A DNA stretch of 64,000 bases from Alistipes sp. (GCA_017621455.1 JAGATC010000005.1:1-64000); one strand, 5' to 3'. Positions 17,515 through 26,963 are shown, counted from the stretch's first letter. The notes: a model not told the origin generated them from the sequence alone. Program-made: numbers and translations.

Positions 17515-18894
17515 ATGGAAAGATATGATATTATCGTTATAGGTTCAGGTCCAGGTGGCTATGTTGCGGCTATTCGCGCTGCGCAGTGCGGCAAGCGCGT
17601 GGCTATCGTCGAGAAGGCAGACGCTGGTGGCGTATGCCTCAACTGGGGTTGCATCCCCACCAAGGCGTTGGTACGCTCGGCACAGGTATATGCCGACTGC
17701 AAGGCGGCAGCCACATACGGCGTAAGCATCGAGGGCGAGGTTAAGCCCGACTGGACAAAGATGGTGGAGCGCGAGCGCATGGTGGCAACCACGATGAACA
17801 AGGGTGTTCAGTTCCTTCTGAAGAAGAACAATATCGATGTTATCGCTGGTTTCGGTCGTCTTAAGGCATCTGATACTGTGGAGGTTGAGGGCGTAGACTA
17901 CGAGGCTGACCACATCATCTTGGCTACAGGTGCACGTCCCCGCGTAATGCCCTTTATGCCTATCGACGGCAAGCATATCATCTCGTCGAAGGAGGCGCTT
18001 GTATTGCCCGAATTACCTGAGACAATGGTCGTTGTAGGTTCTGGCGCTATCGGTTCGGAGTTTGCCTACATCTACGCCACTATGGGCGTTAAGGTTACCA
18101 TCGTCGAGTATATGCCACAGATTATGCCCTTGGAGGATGAGGATACGGCAAAGGCTATGGAGCGTACCTTCCGCAAGCTCCGCGCTACGGTTATGACCTC
18201 GACCACTGTTAAGTCGGTAGCTGTTCGCGAGGATGGCAAGTGCGACGTGGTTATCGAGGGCAAGAAGGGCGAGCAGACGCTCGAGGCAGATGTTGTACTC
18301 TCGGCTGTCGGCATCAAGTCTAACATCGAGGATATGGGTCTCGAGGAGCTCGGCATCGAGGTTGAGCGCGACAAGGTTAAAGTCGACGAGCACTACAAAA
18401 CATCGGTTGATGGCGTCTACGCCATTGGTGACATCATCGCCACTCCCGCCCTTGCACACGTGGCTTCGGCAGAGGCTATCCACTGCGTAGAGCACATCTG
18501 CGGTCTCAAGCCCGAGGCAGTCGACTACTCGACAATCCCATCGTGCATCTTCACCTCGCCTGAGGTAGCATCGGTAGGCCTTACCGAGGCTCAGGTTAAG
18601 GCTCAGGGCATCGAGTATAAGGTAGGCAAGTTCCCATACACAGCATCGGGCAAGGCTACGGCTGCTGGTGAGCGCGATGGCTTCGTAAAGCTTATCTTCG
18701 ATGCCGAGGAGAAGCTCCTCGGTGCGCACTTCGTTGGCCACAACGTCACAGAGATGATTGGCGAGCCTACGTTGGCAAAGGTGTTGGGTGTAAACGCTCA
18801 CCGCATTGCTCGCACTATTCATGCTCATCCATCTATGCATGAGGCAGTTATGGAGGCTGCAGAGGATGCTTTGGGCTGCGCCATCCACATGTAA
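17515..18894 (+). CDS. lpdA: Dihydrolipoyl dehydrogenase
   Basis: The 459-residue E3 flavoprotein that reoxidises lipoamide in 2-oxoacid dehydrogenase or glycine-cleavage complexes. It has FAD-binding 'GSGPGGYVAA' (10-19), the redox disulfide Cys41-Cys46 in 'GGVCLNWGCIPTKAL', NAD-binding 'VVGSGAIGSEFA', and the C-terminal 'HAHPSMHEAVMEAAED' His-Glu pair. No E1 or E2 genes are adjacent; it shares a transcript with the C69 peptidase. A conserved 3' element follows the stop. Confidence 0.97.
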   Translation: MERYDIIVIGSGPGGYVAAIRAAQCGKRVAIVEKADAGGVCLNWGCIPTKALVRSAQVYADCKAAATYGVSIEGEVKPDWTKMVERERMVATTMNKGVQFLLKKNNIDVIAGFGRLKASDTVEVEGVDYEADHIILATGARPRVMPFMPIDGKHIISSKEALVLPELPETMVVVGSGAIGSEFAYIYATMGVKVTIVEYMPQIMPLEDEDTAKAMERTFRKLRATVMTSTTVKSVAVREDGKCDVVIEGKKGEQTLEADVVLSAVGIKSNIEDMGLEELGIEVERDKVKVDEHYKTSVDGVYAIGDIIATPALAHVASAEAIHCVEHICGLKPEAVDYSTIPSCIFTSPEVASVGLTEAQVKAQGIEYKVGKFPYTASGKATAAGERDGFVKLIFDAEEKLLGAHFVGHNVTEMIGEPTLAKVLGVNAHRIARTIHAHPSMHEAVMEAAEDALGCAIHM

Positions 18895-18896
18895 TT

Positions 18897-18990
18897 TTCG
18901 ATTTTTAAGGCCGCATCTGCGGCACATCCACTAAGAGTAAGAGACCTCGGGCTGTACTACCATGTACTATCCCGAGGTCTCCTCTTTTGC
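18897..18990 (+). terminator. Oriented 3' element, copy B (after lpdA)
   Basis: The lead GGCCGCATCTGCGGCACATCC is followed by an 11-bp stem (18941-18951 with 18971-18981). Its 19-nt loop carries GTAC-N6-GTAC, and the CTCTTTTGCGA tail provides a U-tract. It starts 3 bp after the lpdA stop and matches the family of dnaK/miaB/ssb/argR/guaA elements. Confidence 0.8.
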
Positions 18991-19049
18991 GAAGCACATA
19001 TATGCAACCTACTTATCAAGCATCTATTTCTCTGTATAAGGAGCCTTTT

Positions 19050-19081
19050 TTTGTTTGTTTGGCATAAATTTGCTACATTTG
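19050..19081 (+). promoter_or_regulatory. Promoter of the YggS-like gene
   Basis: TTTG (19050-19053), a 20-nt spacer and TACATTTG (19074-19081), 22 bp before the ATG at 19104. Confidence 0.75.
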
Positions 19082-19103
19082 TACTCCAAACCACATTACG
19101 AGT

Positions 19104-19763
19104 ATGAATATCAAGGAGCGACTAAATAGGATATGGGCGACACTGCCCGAGGGCGTGAGCCTCGTTGCTGTGTCGAAGTTTCACCCCGCCGAGCGCATAG
19201 AGGAGGCTTACCGCGCAGGACAGCGCATCTTCGGAGAGAGCCGCCCACAGGAGATGGCAGCGAAGCATGCGGTGCTACCTGCCGATATAGAGTGGACTAT
19301 GATTGGGCACTTGCAGACTAATAAGGTCAAGATGATTGCCCCATTCGTGGCGATGATATCGTCGGTAGACTCAGACCGTCTGGTCGAGGAGATTGAGAAG
19401 CAGGCGGCAAAGAACGAACGCACTATCGACATCCTCTTGGAGGTGCACGTTGCCCAGGAGGAGACAAAGTCGGGATGGGATATCGACACTCTACGCGCCT
19501 ACATAGCCTCGGGGGCATTTAATAATATGGCACACGTGCGCGTGCGCGGCGTGATGACCATCGCCACAAATACGGACGATGAGGCCACAATACGTCGCGA
19601 CTTCCAGACTATTAGAGATATATTCGAGGAGCTAAAGCCCTCATTTGGTGAGTGTTTCGACACGCTCTCTATCGGCATGTCGGACGACTACCCCATTGCT
19701 CTGGAGTATGGCTCTACGATGGTGCGCATAGGCACAGCCATTTTCGGCGCCCGCGAGTACTAA
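19104..19763 (+). CDS. YggS-family PLP homeostasis protein
   Basis: A 219-residue protein of the YggS/PROSC family: a single alanine-racemase-type TIM barrel binding pyridoxal phosphate. The cofactor Lys is in 'VAVSKFHPAERIEEAY' (about residue 25). Other conserved parts are 'FGESRPQE', 'WTMIGHLQTNKVK' and 'LSIGMSDDYPIALEYGSTMVRIGTAIFG'. Family members regulate PLP and amino-acid pools and lack racemase activity. It is monocistronic and converges on miaB. Confidence 0.94.
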   Translation: MNIKERLNRIWATLPEGVSLVAVSKFHPAERIEEAYRAGQRIFGESRPQEMAAKHAVLPADIEWTMIGHLQTNKVKMIAPFVAMISSVDSDRLVEEIEKQAAKNERTIDILLEVHVAQEETKSGWDIDTLRAYIASGAFNNMAHVRVRGVMTIATNTDDEATIRRDFQTIRDIFEELKPSFGECFDTLSIGMSDDYPIALEYGSTMVRIGTAIFGAREY

Positions 19764-19802
19764 CATTAGGGCGTCGTAGATTGCAGTTTATCACGACAAA
19801 TT

Positions 19803-19929
19803 TATCTCTTGTCAGCAGGTGGCTAATTAGTTGTATCGCAAAAGAAATGACCATGGGATAGTACTGTAGTGTACAGCCCATGGTCATTTTATCTTCGGGA
19901 TGTGCCGAGGCAGCCCCTTATCACAAGAA
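19803..19929 (-). terminator. Oriented 3' element, copy C (after miaB)
   Basis: In miaB orientation TTTCTTGTGATAAGGGGC leads into a 13-bp perfect stem (19889-19877 with 19857-19845). The 19-nt loop carries GTAC-N6-GTAC and the tail is TTCTTTTGCGATA. It begins 2 bp after the miaB stop. It could also stop read-through from the convergent YggS-like gene. Confidence 0.82.
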
Positions 19930-19930
19930 A

Positions 19931-21280
19931 TTAGCAGATTTCGCCAAACAGAGTTGCCGACGAGCAACCCGTGATACGCACGCGGACATAGTCGCCCACC
20001 TTGTAATTACCACGGTCGAATACTACCATCTTATTCTGCGATGTGCGTCCCGATAGCTGCTCCTCGCTACGCTTCGACGTACACTCAACAAGAATCTCAA
20101 ACTCCTTACCTACGTCGCGCTTGTTGCTCTCCTCGGAGAGTTTATTCTGAAGGTCGATAATCTCGGTAAGACGACGTGTCTTGACATCCTCGGGGATGTC
20201 GTCACCGAGATTGCGCTGTGCGAAGGTACCTGGACGCTCCGAGTATTTGAACATATATGCGAAGTCGTAGCCCACCTCTCGCATCAGTGAGAGTGTTGCC
20301 TGGTGCTCCTCCTCGGTCTCGTGGGCAAAGCCTGCGATGAGGTCGGTGGTGATGGCGCAGTCGGGCATATAGCGGCGTATGGCCTCCACGCGCTCCAAAT
20401 ACCACTCGCGCGTATACTTGCGGTTCATGCGCTTAAGCATCTCTGTCGAGCCCGACTGTGCAGGCAGATGTATAGCCTTGCAGATATTGGGCATAGAGGC
20501 CATAGTCTCAAGGAGCTTGTCGCTGATATCCTTGGGATGTGACGTAGCAAAGCGCACACGCAACAAGGGTGAAATCTCAGCCACCTGCTTCAGTAGCTCG
20601 GGGAAGTCTACATCACCCGTACGGTATGAGTTGACGTTCTGACCAAGCAGTGTAACCTCGCGGTAGCCATTCTCGAAGAGGGTGCGAGCCTCCGCAACGA
20701 TGGTCTTGGCATCGCGGCTACGCTCAATGCCTCGGGTGTAGGGCACCACGCAGTATGAGCAGTAGTTGTTGCAGCCGCGCATAATGGCGATAAAGGCACT
20801 CACGCCATTCTTATCGAGGCGCACGGGGGCAATCTCGGCGTATGTCTCCTCCTTCGACAGCTCGACGTTGACACCCTTAGCGCCGCCATCAACCTCGCGC
20901 ACGAGGCGTGGCAGGTCGCGGTAAGCGTCGGGGCCCACGACAATGTCGACACCTGTGCCACCCTTTGTAAGCTCCTCCTTTAGGCGCTCGGCCATACAGC
21001 CGATGATGCCGATAATAAGCGACGGCTTCTGCTTACGCATGCGACGCATCTCGCTCAGGCGGCCCCAGATACGCTGCTCGGCATTATCACGGATAGAGCA
21101 GGTGTTGATTAGGACAATATCCGCCTCCTCGAGGCTCTCGGTGTAGCGGAAGCCCTCGTCCTGCATAATAGATACTACAATCTCTGAGTCGCCAACGTTC
21201 ATCTGGCAACCGTATGTCTCGATATATAGCTTGCGCCCGCTACCAGTGAGTGGGCGCAAATTATTCAAAATGTTATTCAT
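19931..21280 (-). CDS. miaB: tRNA-2-methylthio-N6-isopentenyladenosine synthase
   Basis: A 449-residue radical-SAM methylthiotransferase that adds a methylthio group to i6A37 of tRNAs. The N-terminal UPF0004 domain has Fe-S cysteines in '[12 protein letters not shown]', 'NTCSIRDNA' and 'GCMAERL'. The radical-SAM CxxxCxxC is in '[18 protein letters not shown]', and the last 65 residues form a TRAM RNA-binding domain ('[21 protein letters not shown]'). It is assigned to MiaB rather than RimO or MtaB on motif spacing and length. Confidence 0.95.
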   Translation of the reverse strand: MNNILNNLRPLTGSGRKLYIETYGCQMNVGDSEIVVSIMQDEGFRYTESLEEADIVLINTCSIRDNAEQRIWGRLSEMRRMRKQKPSLIIGIIGCMAERLKEELTKGGTGVDIVVGPDAYRDLPRLVREVDGGAKGVNVELSKEETYAEIAPVRLDKNGVSAFIAIMRGCNNYCSYCVVPYTRGIERSRDAKTIVAEARTLFENGYREVTLLGQNVNSYRTGDVDFPELLKQVAEISPLLRVRFATSHPKDISDKLLETMASMPNICKAIHLPAQSGSTEMLKRMNRKYTREWYLERVEAIRRYMPDCAITTDLIAGFAHETEEEHQATLSLMREVGYDFAYMFKYSERPGTFAQRNLGDDIPEDVKTRRLTEIIDLQNKLSEESNKRDVGKEFEILVECTSKRSEEQLSGRTSQNKMVVFDRGNYKVGDYVRVRITGCSSATLFGEIC

Positions 21281-21316
21281 TATATTTTAATGTATAAAAG
21301 AGCCGCTTAAAACAGC

Positions 21317-22330
21317 CTACTCCGTAGGCATGCCATCCTCCTCGGGGAATGGCTTGAAGCCCTCACCAAAGGTGTCGTAGGCGTCGGTAACTACAACGAA
21401 TGACTTGGGGTCAAACTCCTTAATCTTGTGCTGTACGGTACGCACCTCCTTGCGGTTAACCACAAGGAAGATCATCTCCTTATCGTTGTCGGTGTACATA
21501 CCCTTAGCCTTGATGTAGGTACCACCACGGTTAAGCTCGTGGAGGATATACTCACGCATCTTGTCGGAGTGCTCGTCGCAGATGATGTAGAGGAGCTTGT
21601 CGCGTGATGCACCATCGATGGTATAGCCCAATACCTTAGCATTCACGAAGATACATACTGCCGAGTAGAGCGAGAGCATAACACCAGCACCAGGACCGTC
21701 GATACCGAGGCCGAAGCCGATAACCAACAGACCGCTAAATACGATGATAGCATCCGAAAGTAGCACACCATTAGCGAACTTCATCTTGGCGAACTTATGC
21801 AGGAGCATACCGGTAATGTCGGTACCTCCCGTAGCAGCGTTGTTGCGGATTACGATACCTACACCCACACCACTAAAGCAACCGCCGATGATTGCTGCGA
21901 GCATCAGGTGCTCAGAGAGGTCTATCTGACCGCCCAGCAGGAGCGTGGGGTCAAGGCTCTCGATGGCAGCAGAGTTGGGGTAAACCAGATAGTCGAGGAT
22001 GTTCATGATACCGGGCGTAAGGAACGATGCGAAGATTGTTCTACCACCAAACGTACCGCCAAAGAGGATGAGGGCAGTGAGGATAAGGGGCACATCGAAC
22101 ATGTAGCCAAAGGTACCCACCTGAATAGATGGGAAGAGATTGTGGAGCACCAATGCGAGACCATAGATACCGCCAGGCACCAAGTTGTATGGGTTAATAA
22201 ATACCACGAATGCTACGGCAACCAAGAAGCAGCCAAAGACAATCTGCGCCATCGACGACCACCAACGCCAGTCCGTAACTGACTCTTTAGCTGAGGTCAT
22301 CATGCCGCTAACGCTTAAGTTCAATTTCAT
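21317..22330 (-). CDS. YitT-family membrane protein (DUF2179 C-terminus)
   Basis: A 337-residue protein with about five to six membrane helices across residues 28-245 (including 'FGCFLVAVAFVVFINPYNLVPGG' region and 'AAIIGGCFSGVGVGIVIR'), then a soluble C-terminal DUF2179 domain (about 255-325, 'IICDEHSDKMREYILHELNRG'). YitT proteins are widespread and have no settled transport substrate. It is monocistronic, with a promoter-like site (TAATTTTG at 22367-22360 on the minus strand). Confidence 0.88.
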   Translation of the reverse strand: MKLNLSVSGMMTSAKESVTDWRWWSSMAQIVFGCFLVAVAFVVFINPYNLVPGGIYGLALVLHNLFPSIQVGTFGYMFDVPLILTALILFGGTFGGRTIFASFLTPGIMNILDYLVYPNSAAIESLDPTLLLGGQIDLSEHLMLAAIIGGCFSGVGVGIVIRNNAATGGTDITGMLLHKFAKMKFANGVLLSDAIIVFSGLLVIGFGLGIDGPGAGVMLSLYSAVCIFVNAKVLGYTIDGASRDKLLYIICDEHSDKMREYILHELNRGGTYIKAKGMYTDNDKEMIFLVVNRKEVRTVQHKIKEFDPKSFVVVTDAYDTFGEGFKPFPEEDGMPTE

Positions 22331-22359
22331 AAATATGCAATTATGTAGTTTTACAAAAC

Positions 22360-22388
22360 AAAATTACACATTTTTTTGAAAACTGCAA
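22360..22388 (-). promoter_or_regulatory. Putative promoter of the YitT-like gene
   Basis: On the minus strand TTG(C) at 22388-22385, a spacer of about 18 nt, then TAATTTTG (22367-22360), about 30 bp before the start codon. Confidence 0.5.
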
Positions 22389-22450
22389 TATATCACCACA
22401 ATTTTTCGCCAAAAGCCCCCGCGTGACAATGTGATTAGAGCACACCGAAT

Positions 22451-22481
22451 TTTGCAAATCACAAATTTTGTTTTAACTTTG
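22451..22481 (+). promoter_or_regulatory. Promoter of plsY-M64 operon
   Basis: TTTG (22451-22454), a 19-nt spacer and TAACTTTG (22474-22481): a textbook Bacteroidetes promoter about 64 bp before the plsY ATG. Confidence 0.8.
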
Positions 22482-22544
22482 TGTAGTTTGCCACGCATTT
22501 ACGCCCCCGACATTCGTGGCTATAACCCTAAAATTTAGATACTT

Positions 22545-23240
22545 ATGCATGAATGGACACTCACTACATGGCTTATAGTCATCGCCTTAGTGATATTAGC
22601 ATATCTGCTGGGTTCGATACCGAGCGCCGTATGGATTGGCAAGAAATATTATGGCATAGATATTCGTGAACACGGCTCTAAAAATGCAGGCACCACGAAT
22701 ATGCTCCGCGTACTTGGCAAAAGAGCCGCACTTCCTGTCTTTATTATCGACTATTTGAAGGGCTATATCGCGGTGTTACTTATGGCCTTAGCACCCGTAA
22801 ACGAGGCTTGGGACATCAACCTGCGCCTTATCGGCACCGTAGCAGTGGTGCTTGGTCACATCTTCCCCATCTTCGCGGGATTCAAGGGAGGCAAGGGTGT
22901 AGCCACCATCCTTGGCGCTGGCACAGGTATCTACACACCTATACTATTAATGTGCTTCGGCGTGTGGTGCTTCGTCTTTGCCGTGTGGCACTATGTGTCG
23001 CTGGCATCGATGGTCGCGGGCTGCTGCTACCCATTCTTCGTAACCATCTTCATGACCATGTCGTACGACCCCGCAGCCCCCTTCCAGAGCATCCCGTTCA
23101 TCGTCTTTGCATGGTTGGTGGCAGTGATGCTGGTGTGGACACACCGCAAGAATATCGAGCGTCTGCGCGACGGTAACGAGTCGAAAATATTCCTCTGGCG
23201 CAAAAAGGACACTACGGGGAATGAGCAAAAAGATTTATAA
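22545..23240 (+). CDS. plsY: Acyl-phosphate glycerol-3-phosphate acyltransferase
   Basis: A 231-residue integral membrane acyltransferase starting phospholipid synthesis by moving an acyl group from acyl-phosphate to glycerol-3-phosphate. Conserved motifs are 'LLGSIPSAVWIGK' (21-33), 'REHGSKNAGTTNMLRVLGK' and 'GHIFPIFAGFKGGKGVAT'. About five membrane helices are visible, and a charged tail extends slightly beyond the usual 200 residues. An M64 peptidase gene follows 20 bp downstream. Confidence 0.96.
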   Translation: MHEWTLTTWLIVIALVILAYLLGSIPSAVWIGKKYYGIDIREHGSKNAGTTNMLRVLGKRAALPVFIIDYLKGYIAVLLMALAPVNEAWDINLRLIGTVAVVLGHIFPIFAGFKGGKGVATILGAGTGIYTPILLMCFGVWCFVFAVWHYVSLASMVAGCCYPFFVTIFMTMSYDPAAPFQSIPFIVFAWLVAVMLVWTHRKNIERLRDGNESKIFLWRKKDTTGNEQKDL

Positions 23241-23260
23241 ATACACTATAAGGTAAGATA

Positions 23261-24547
23261 ATGAGAAGACTTCTACTATTTACTATGGCGTGTGTGATGT
23301 CCATGTCACTCTATGCCCAAGATTTCGACACCCACTTTGAGGATGCAACACTGCGCATCGACTATACGTTTATGGGCAACGCCTCAGAGCAATATGTGGC
23401 ACTGCGCGACATGAGCTCTACGGAGAACTGGTGGGGACGCCGTGTAAACCTCGACAACGTGCCCCTCAAGGGCAATGGCGACCTCACGTTATACGACGCT
23501 ACAACGGGCGAGGTGCTATACAAGACCTCCTTCTCGTCGCTCTTCCAGGAGTGGATTACGACCCCCGAAGCTGCCACCATATCGAAGAGCTTCGAGTTCA
23601 CGTTACTTGTGCCTATGCCTAAAGAGAGTGTCGTTGCCAAGATGGTGCTTCGCGACAACACTGGCAAGGAGAGCATCCTCGAGCATACGATAGCTCCCAG
23701 CGACGTGCTTATCCGCGATCGCTCGGCACAGCGCGCAATACCCCACACATACCTACACAAGGGTGGCGACTCTAAGGAGTGCATCGACGTGGTCATCCTG
23801 GCTGAGGGCTACCGCATCGACGAGATAGACACCTTCATCGACGATGCCATGATTGCCACAAGCGAGATACTTTCGTACGAGCCATTCAAGAGCCACAAGG
23901 ATAAGTTCAACTTTATCGCAGTGGCGAGTGCCTCTACCGACACCAACGTCAGCGTACCGCAGGATGAGGCGTGGCGCGATACTGCCGTAGGCTCCAACTT
24001 CATGACATTCTACATGGATCGCTACCTCACCTCAGGCGAGGTATATGCCATGTACGACTTAGCCACCAATATCCCCTGTGAGCACTTTATAATCCTCGCA
24101 AACACAGACACTTATGGCGGTGGCGGCATCTACAACTCTTATACGCTGACCACAGCGCACCACACAGCCTTCCGCCCCGTTGTAGTACATGAGTTCGGCC
24201 ACTCGTTTGGTGGCTTGGGCGACGAGTACTTCTATGAGGGTAACCTCGACAACGACGAGATGCACTCACTCCAGCACGAGCCATGGGAGCCCAACATCAC
24301 CACCCTTGTCGACTTCGACTCGAAGTGGGTAGATATGGTTGAGCCAGGCATCGAGATACCCACAGCCGTAACGCCCGAGCGTACGAAAAACTACACCGTA
24401 GGAGTCTACGAGGGTGGCGGCTATCGCTCGAAGGGCATCTATCGCCCCACGGATGTATGTCGCATGCGTAACAATGTTGCCGAGCGTTTCTGCCCCGTAT
24501 GCGAGCGTGCTATTGAGCGTGTAATACTCCACCAGACTATCGAGTAG
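23261..24547 (+). CDS. Secreted M64-family metallopeptidase
   Basis: A 428-residue IgA-peptidase-M64 family protein. It has a signal peptide (1-19, ending 'LYA') and no lipobox. An N-terminal beta-rich domain (about 25-150) precedes the catalytic domain with zinc motif 'HEFGHSFGGLGDEY' (His310, Glu311, His314). The founding member (Clostridium ramosum) cleaves IgA; most gut Bacteroidales homologues have unknown substrates, so an IgA activity should not be assumed. It is in an operon with plsY. Confidence 0.92.
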   Translation: MRRLLLFTMACVMSMSLYAQDFDTHFEDATLRIDYTFMGNASEQYVALRDMSSTENWWGRRVNLDNVPLKGNGDLTLYDATTGEVLYKTSFSSLFQEWITTPEAATISKSFEFTLLVPMPKESVVAKMVLRDNTGKESILEHTIAPSDVLIRDRSAQRAIPHTYLHKGGDSKECIDVVILAEGYRIDEIDTFIDDAMIATSEILSYEPFKSHKDKFNFIAVASASTDTNVSVPQDEAWRDTAVGSNFMTFYMDRYLTSGEVYAMYDLATNIPCEHFIILANTDTYGGGGIYNSYTLTTAHHTAFRPVVVHEFGHSFGGLGDEYFYEGNLDNDEMHSLQHEPWEPNITTLVDFDSKWVDMVEPGIEIPTAVTPERTKNYTVGVYEGGGYRSKGIYRPTDVCRMRNNVAERFCPVCERAIERVILHQTIE

Positions 24548-24569
24548 GCGTAAAAAACATGCCAAATAG

Positions 24570-24599
24570 TTGGTAATTAGCTTTTTTTCACTATCTTTG
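24570..24599 (+). promoter_or_regulatory. Promoter of rplY-pth
   Basis: TTGG (24570-24573), about 18 nt, then TATCTTTG (24592-24599). The predicted transcript would begin near 24605, giving a leader of about 80 nt. Confidence 0.75.
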
Positions 24600-24612
24600 C
24601 GGTCCGAAAGCA

Positions 24613-24656
24613 GATGTCTATGGGGGTGCAACTGACTATTGCACCTGAGTGACATC
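24613..24656 (+). promoter_or_regulatory. Structured 5' leader of the L25 gene
   Basis: An outer 6-bp helix (24613-24618 with 24651-24656, GATGTC/GACATC) and an inner 7-bp helix (24625-24631 with 24639-24645, GGTGCAA/TTGCACC) are separated by an internal loop. It lies between the promoter and the ribosomal gene, so it may be an autoregulatory leader; that role is an inference. Confidence 0.5.
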
Positions 24657-24685
24657 GAAGTTAAACAATTAATATTTAAACACTT

Positions 24686-25246
24686 ATGAAGTCAATTCAG
24701 ATTAACGGTACTGCACGTGCAGACTTCGGTAAGAAGTTCGCTAAGGCAGCTCGTCGCGAGGGTCAGGTACCCTGCATCATCTACGGTGGTGGCCAGGAGA
24801 AGGCATTCACTATCGACGCTAAGGAGCTCAAGCAGCTCATCTACACTCCTAACTCATACATCGTTGAGCTCAACATCGACGGCGTTGTAGAGAAGGCAGT
24901 TATGCGCGAGGTTCAGTATCACCCCGTTCGCGAGCAGGTTCTTCACGTAGATTTCTACCGTGTACAGGAGGGTAAGCCCGTTGCAGTTAGCGTTCCCGTA
25001 CGCCTCACAGGTAACGCTGAGGGTGTTAAGATCGGTGGTAAGCTCCAGCTTTCAGCTCGTAAGCTCACTGTTAAGGCTCTTGTAGAGTACATTCCCGATG
25101 AGATTGTTGTTGACGTAACTCCTTTGAAGGTAGGTCAGACTATCTTCGTTGGTGACCTCAACATCGAGAACCTCACCTTCGTAACTCCCGCAACTACTGC
25201 AGTTTGCGCCGTTCGTGTAACACGTGCTTCACGTGCTGCTCAGTAA
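24686..25246 (+). CDS. rplY: 50S ribosomal protein L25 (Ctc form)
   Basis: A 186-residue protein of the L25/Ctc family, binding 5S rRNA in the large subunit. The N-terminal L25 domain (about 1-90, 'FAKAARREGQVPCIIYGGGQ') is followed by the beta-rich TL5/Ctc C-terminal domain (about 95-182). The codon pattern is that of a highly expressed gene. It is followed after 25 bp by pth, a frequent pairing in bacteria. Confidence 0.96.
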   Translation: MKSIQINGTARADFGKKFAKAARREGQVPCIIYGGGQEKAFTIDAKELKQLIYTPNSYIVELNIDGVVEKAVMREVQYHPVREQVLHVDFYRVQEGKPVAVSVPVRLTGNAEGVKIGGKLQLSARKLTVKALVEYIPDEIVVDVTPLKVGQTIFVGDLNIENLTFVTPATTAVCAVRVTRASRAAQ

Positions 25247-25271
25247 TCGTAGGAGCTAATAACGTTACGTT

Positions 25272-25835
25272 ATGAAGTATCTTGTTGTCGGGTTAGGCAA
25301 CATCGGCATGGAGTACGCCGCGACCCGCCACAACATAGGATTCAGAGTGTTGGATGCCTTGGCTGAGGCATCCAATATCTCTTTTACGACGGTGCGTTAT
25401 GGCGCCATCGCCACCCTGAAGCACCGCGGACGCACCATCCTTCTGCTTAAGCCCTCAACCTATATGAATCTCTCGGGTAAGGCTGTACGCTATTGGATGG
25501 AGCAGGAGCGCATACCTCGCGAAAACCTCCTCGTAGTCTCGGACGACATAGCACTGCCCTTTGGCACGTTCCGCATGCGTAAGAATGGCTCGGAGGGTGG
25601 ACACAACGGTCTAAAGAACATCACCGAGCTGCTGGGCGACAACCAGTATGCACGCCTACGCTTCGGCGTGGGTGGCGACTTCCCTCGAGGCCACCAGGTG
25701 GACTACGTCTTAGGCGACTTCTCCGATGAGGAGAACAAGCTGATGCCCGAGCGATTGAAGCTCTTTGGCGACGCCATCTTATCCTTCGCATCGGTGGGTG
25801 CCGACCGCACGATGAACACCTACAACGGCAAATAG
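25272..25835 (+). CDS. pth: Peptidyl-tRNA hydrolase
   Basis: A 187-residue hydrolase that recycles tRNA from drop-off peptidyl-tRNA. The N-terminal 'LVVGLGNIGMEYAATRHNIGF' region includes the catalytic His and tRNA-contact Asn, followed by 'KPSTYMNLSG', 'VVSDDIALPFGTFRMRKNGS' and 'GGHNGLKNI'. It is co-transcribed with rplY and ends before a bidirectional hairpin terminator. Confidence 0.97.
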   Translation: MKYLVVGLGNIGMEYAATRHNIGFRVLDALAEASNISFTTVRYGAIATLKHRGRTILLLKPSTYMNLSGKAVRYWMEQERIPRENLLVVSDDIALPFGTFRMRKNGSEGGHNGLKNITELLGDNQYARLRFGVGGDFPRGHQVDYVLGDFSDEENKLMPERLKLFGDAILSFASVGADRTMNTYNGK

Positions 25836-25856
25836 AGCGGTTGCATGTAATACAAC

Positions 25857-25886
25857 AGAGGGGACAGCCTAATGGTTGTCCCCTCT
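25857..25886. terminator. Bidirectional intrinsic terminator
   Basis: A 13-bp stem (10 perfect pairs 25857-25866 with 25877-25886, extended inward by three including one G-U) closes a TAAT loop between the convergent pth (+) and the four-repeat protein gene (-). Confidence 0.7.
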
Positions 25887-25912
25887 CATTATACCGTCGT
25901 AGTACTGCGGCG

Positions 25913-26827
25913 TTACTGCGCCATCTGAGTAAAACGCTGTATTACCTCCAAGGCATAGGTCAGCTCGGCAGGTGTTAGCGATGTAAGCCACGCCTCGAGC
26001 TCGCGCTGAATCTCTGCCATACGACTTTGGTTGCCGCTCATAGTTGCTACAGCCACCTCGCTCATGTAGTTGCTAATCCTGTCGGAGATAACCTCCTTGC
26101 GGGCATCCGAAACGACACTATCGTCGCCACCAAACGCATTCATTATCGACATAGCGTACTGTATAGCAATGGCTGAATCATCTGGTGAGAGCGTAGCTAT
26201 CCACGCCTGCATCTCCTCGCCTATGGCATCCATCTGCGAGGGGTTGCCCATCATTCTGACCATGTAGTCGTCCATACGCTCAACTATAGCCTCGCGGCCA
26301 AGCGACTGACGCGACTTTAAGTCCTCGTCCACGGCGACCACATTACGCATCATCTCCGAGCTCCTGTTTACCACGTATGCCACCTCATTGGCATCGAGCG
26401 TAGCAATCCACTGCTGCATCTCCGCCATAACGGCATCTGCCTTGGCGCTATCACCCTTCAGATATGCCTCGGTATATCTATTAAGGAGGTCATCGATTAC
26501 TCTATCAAGCTCAGCAGCATTAGATACATTGGGGTTGAAGCCAACCAACTCAACGAGCTCCTCGAACTTACCGATAACGAAGGCCTGGTCACTAACGGGA
26601 AGAGTCTCCACCCATGCCATCATCTCCTCGGTGGCACGCGCAACCTCTGCCTCGTCACCGCCGATGGCAGCAACCATAATCTTACTCATGTAGTCATCAC
26701 ACGTCGCCTCAAGCCCCTTTGGTCGCTGCTCCACAACTACCACACTCATACCATCCGCAGCATAGCTCTCAACGCCACACACGGCACACATGGCACACAA
26801 ACCTAACGATAGGAAAAGTCGCTTCAT
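25913..26827 (-). CDS. Secreted protein with four internal helical repeats, unknown function
   Basis: A 304-residue protein I cannot place in a named family. Residues 1-23 are a signal peptide ending 'ESYA'. The mature part consists of four diverged repeats of about 55-65 residues. Each has a 'DYM/RY' helix, an acidic segment and the core 'M..W..TL....A..V': 'MMAWVETLPVSDQAF', 'MQQWIATLDANEVAY', 'MQAWIATLSPDDSAI' and 'LEAWLTSLTPAELTY'. The strongly acidic, helix-forming composition suggests a periplasmic or surface scaffold. It is monocistronic between pth and the carboxyltransferase gene. Confidence 0.75.
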   Translation of the reverse strand: MKRLFLSLGLCAMCAVCGVESYAADGMSVVVVEQRPKGLEATCDDYMSKIMVAAIGGDEAEVARATEEMMAWVETLPVSDQAFVIGKFEELVELVGFNPNVSNAAELDRVIDDLLNRYTEAYLKGDSAKADAVMAEMQQWIATLDANEVAYVVNRSSEMMRNVVAVDEDLKSRQSLGREAIVERMDDYMVRMMGNPSQMDAIGEEMQAWIATLSPDDSAIAIQYAMSIMNAFGGDDSVVSDARKEVISDRISNYMSEVAVATMSGNQSRMAEIQRELEAWLTSLTPAELTYALEVIQRFTQMAQ

Positions 26828-26963
26828 AAAAGTCTAAGTCTATAAAATGTTACTAATTCGTGATATTATACCTCTATAGAGGGGTCTGCCCACGCATATC
26901 TATCACTCGAAATAGTTATGGGGTCATCGACAGACGACCCCACAACTAATATAATAGCCTCGA

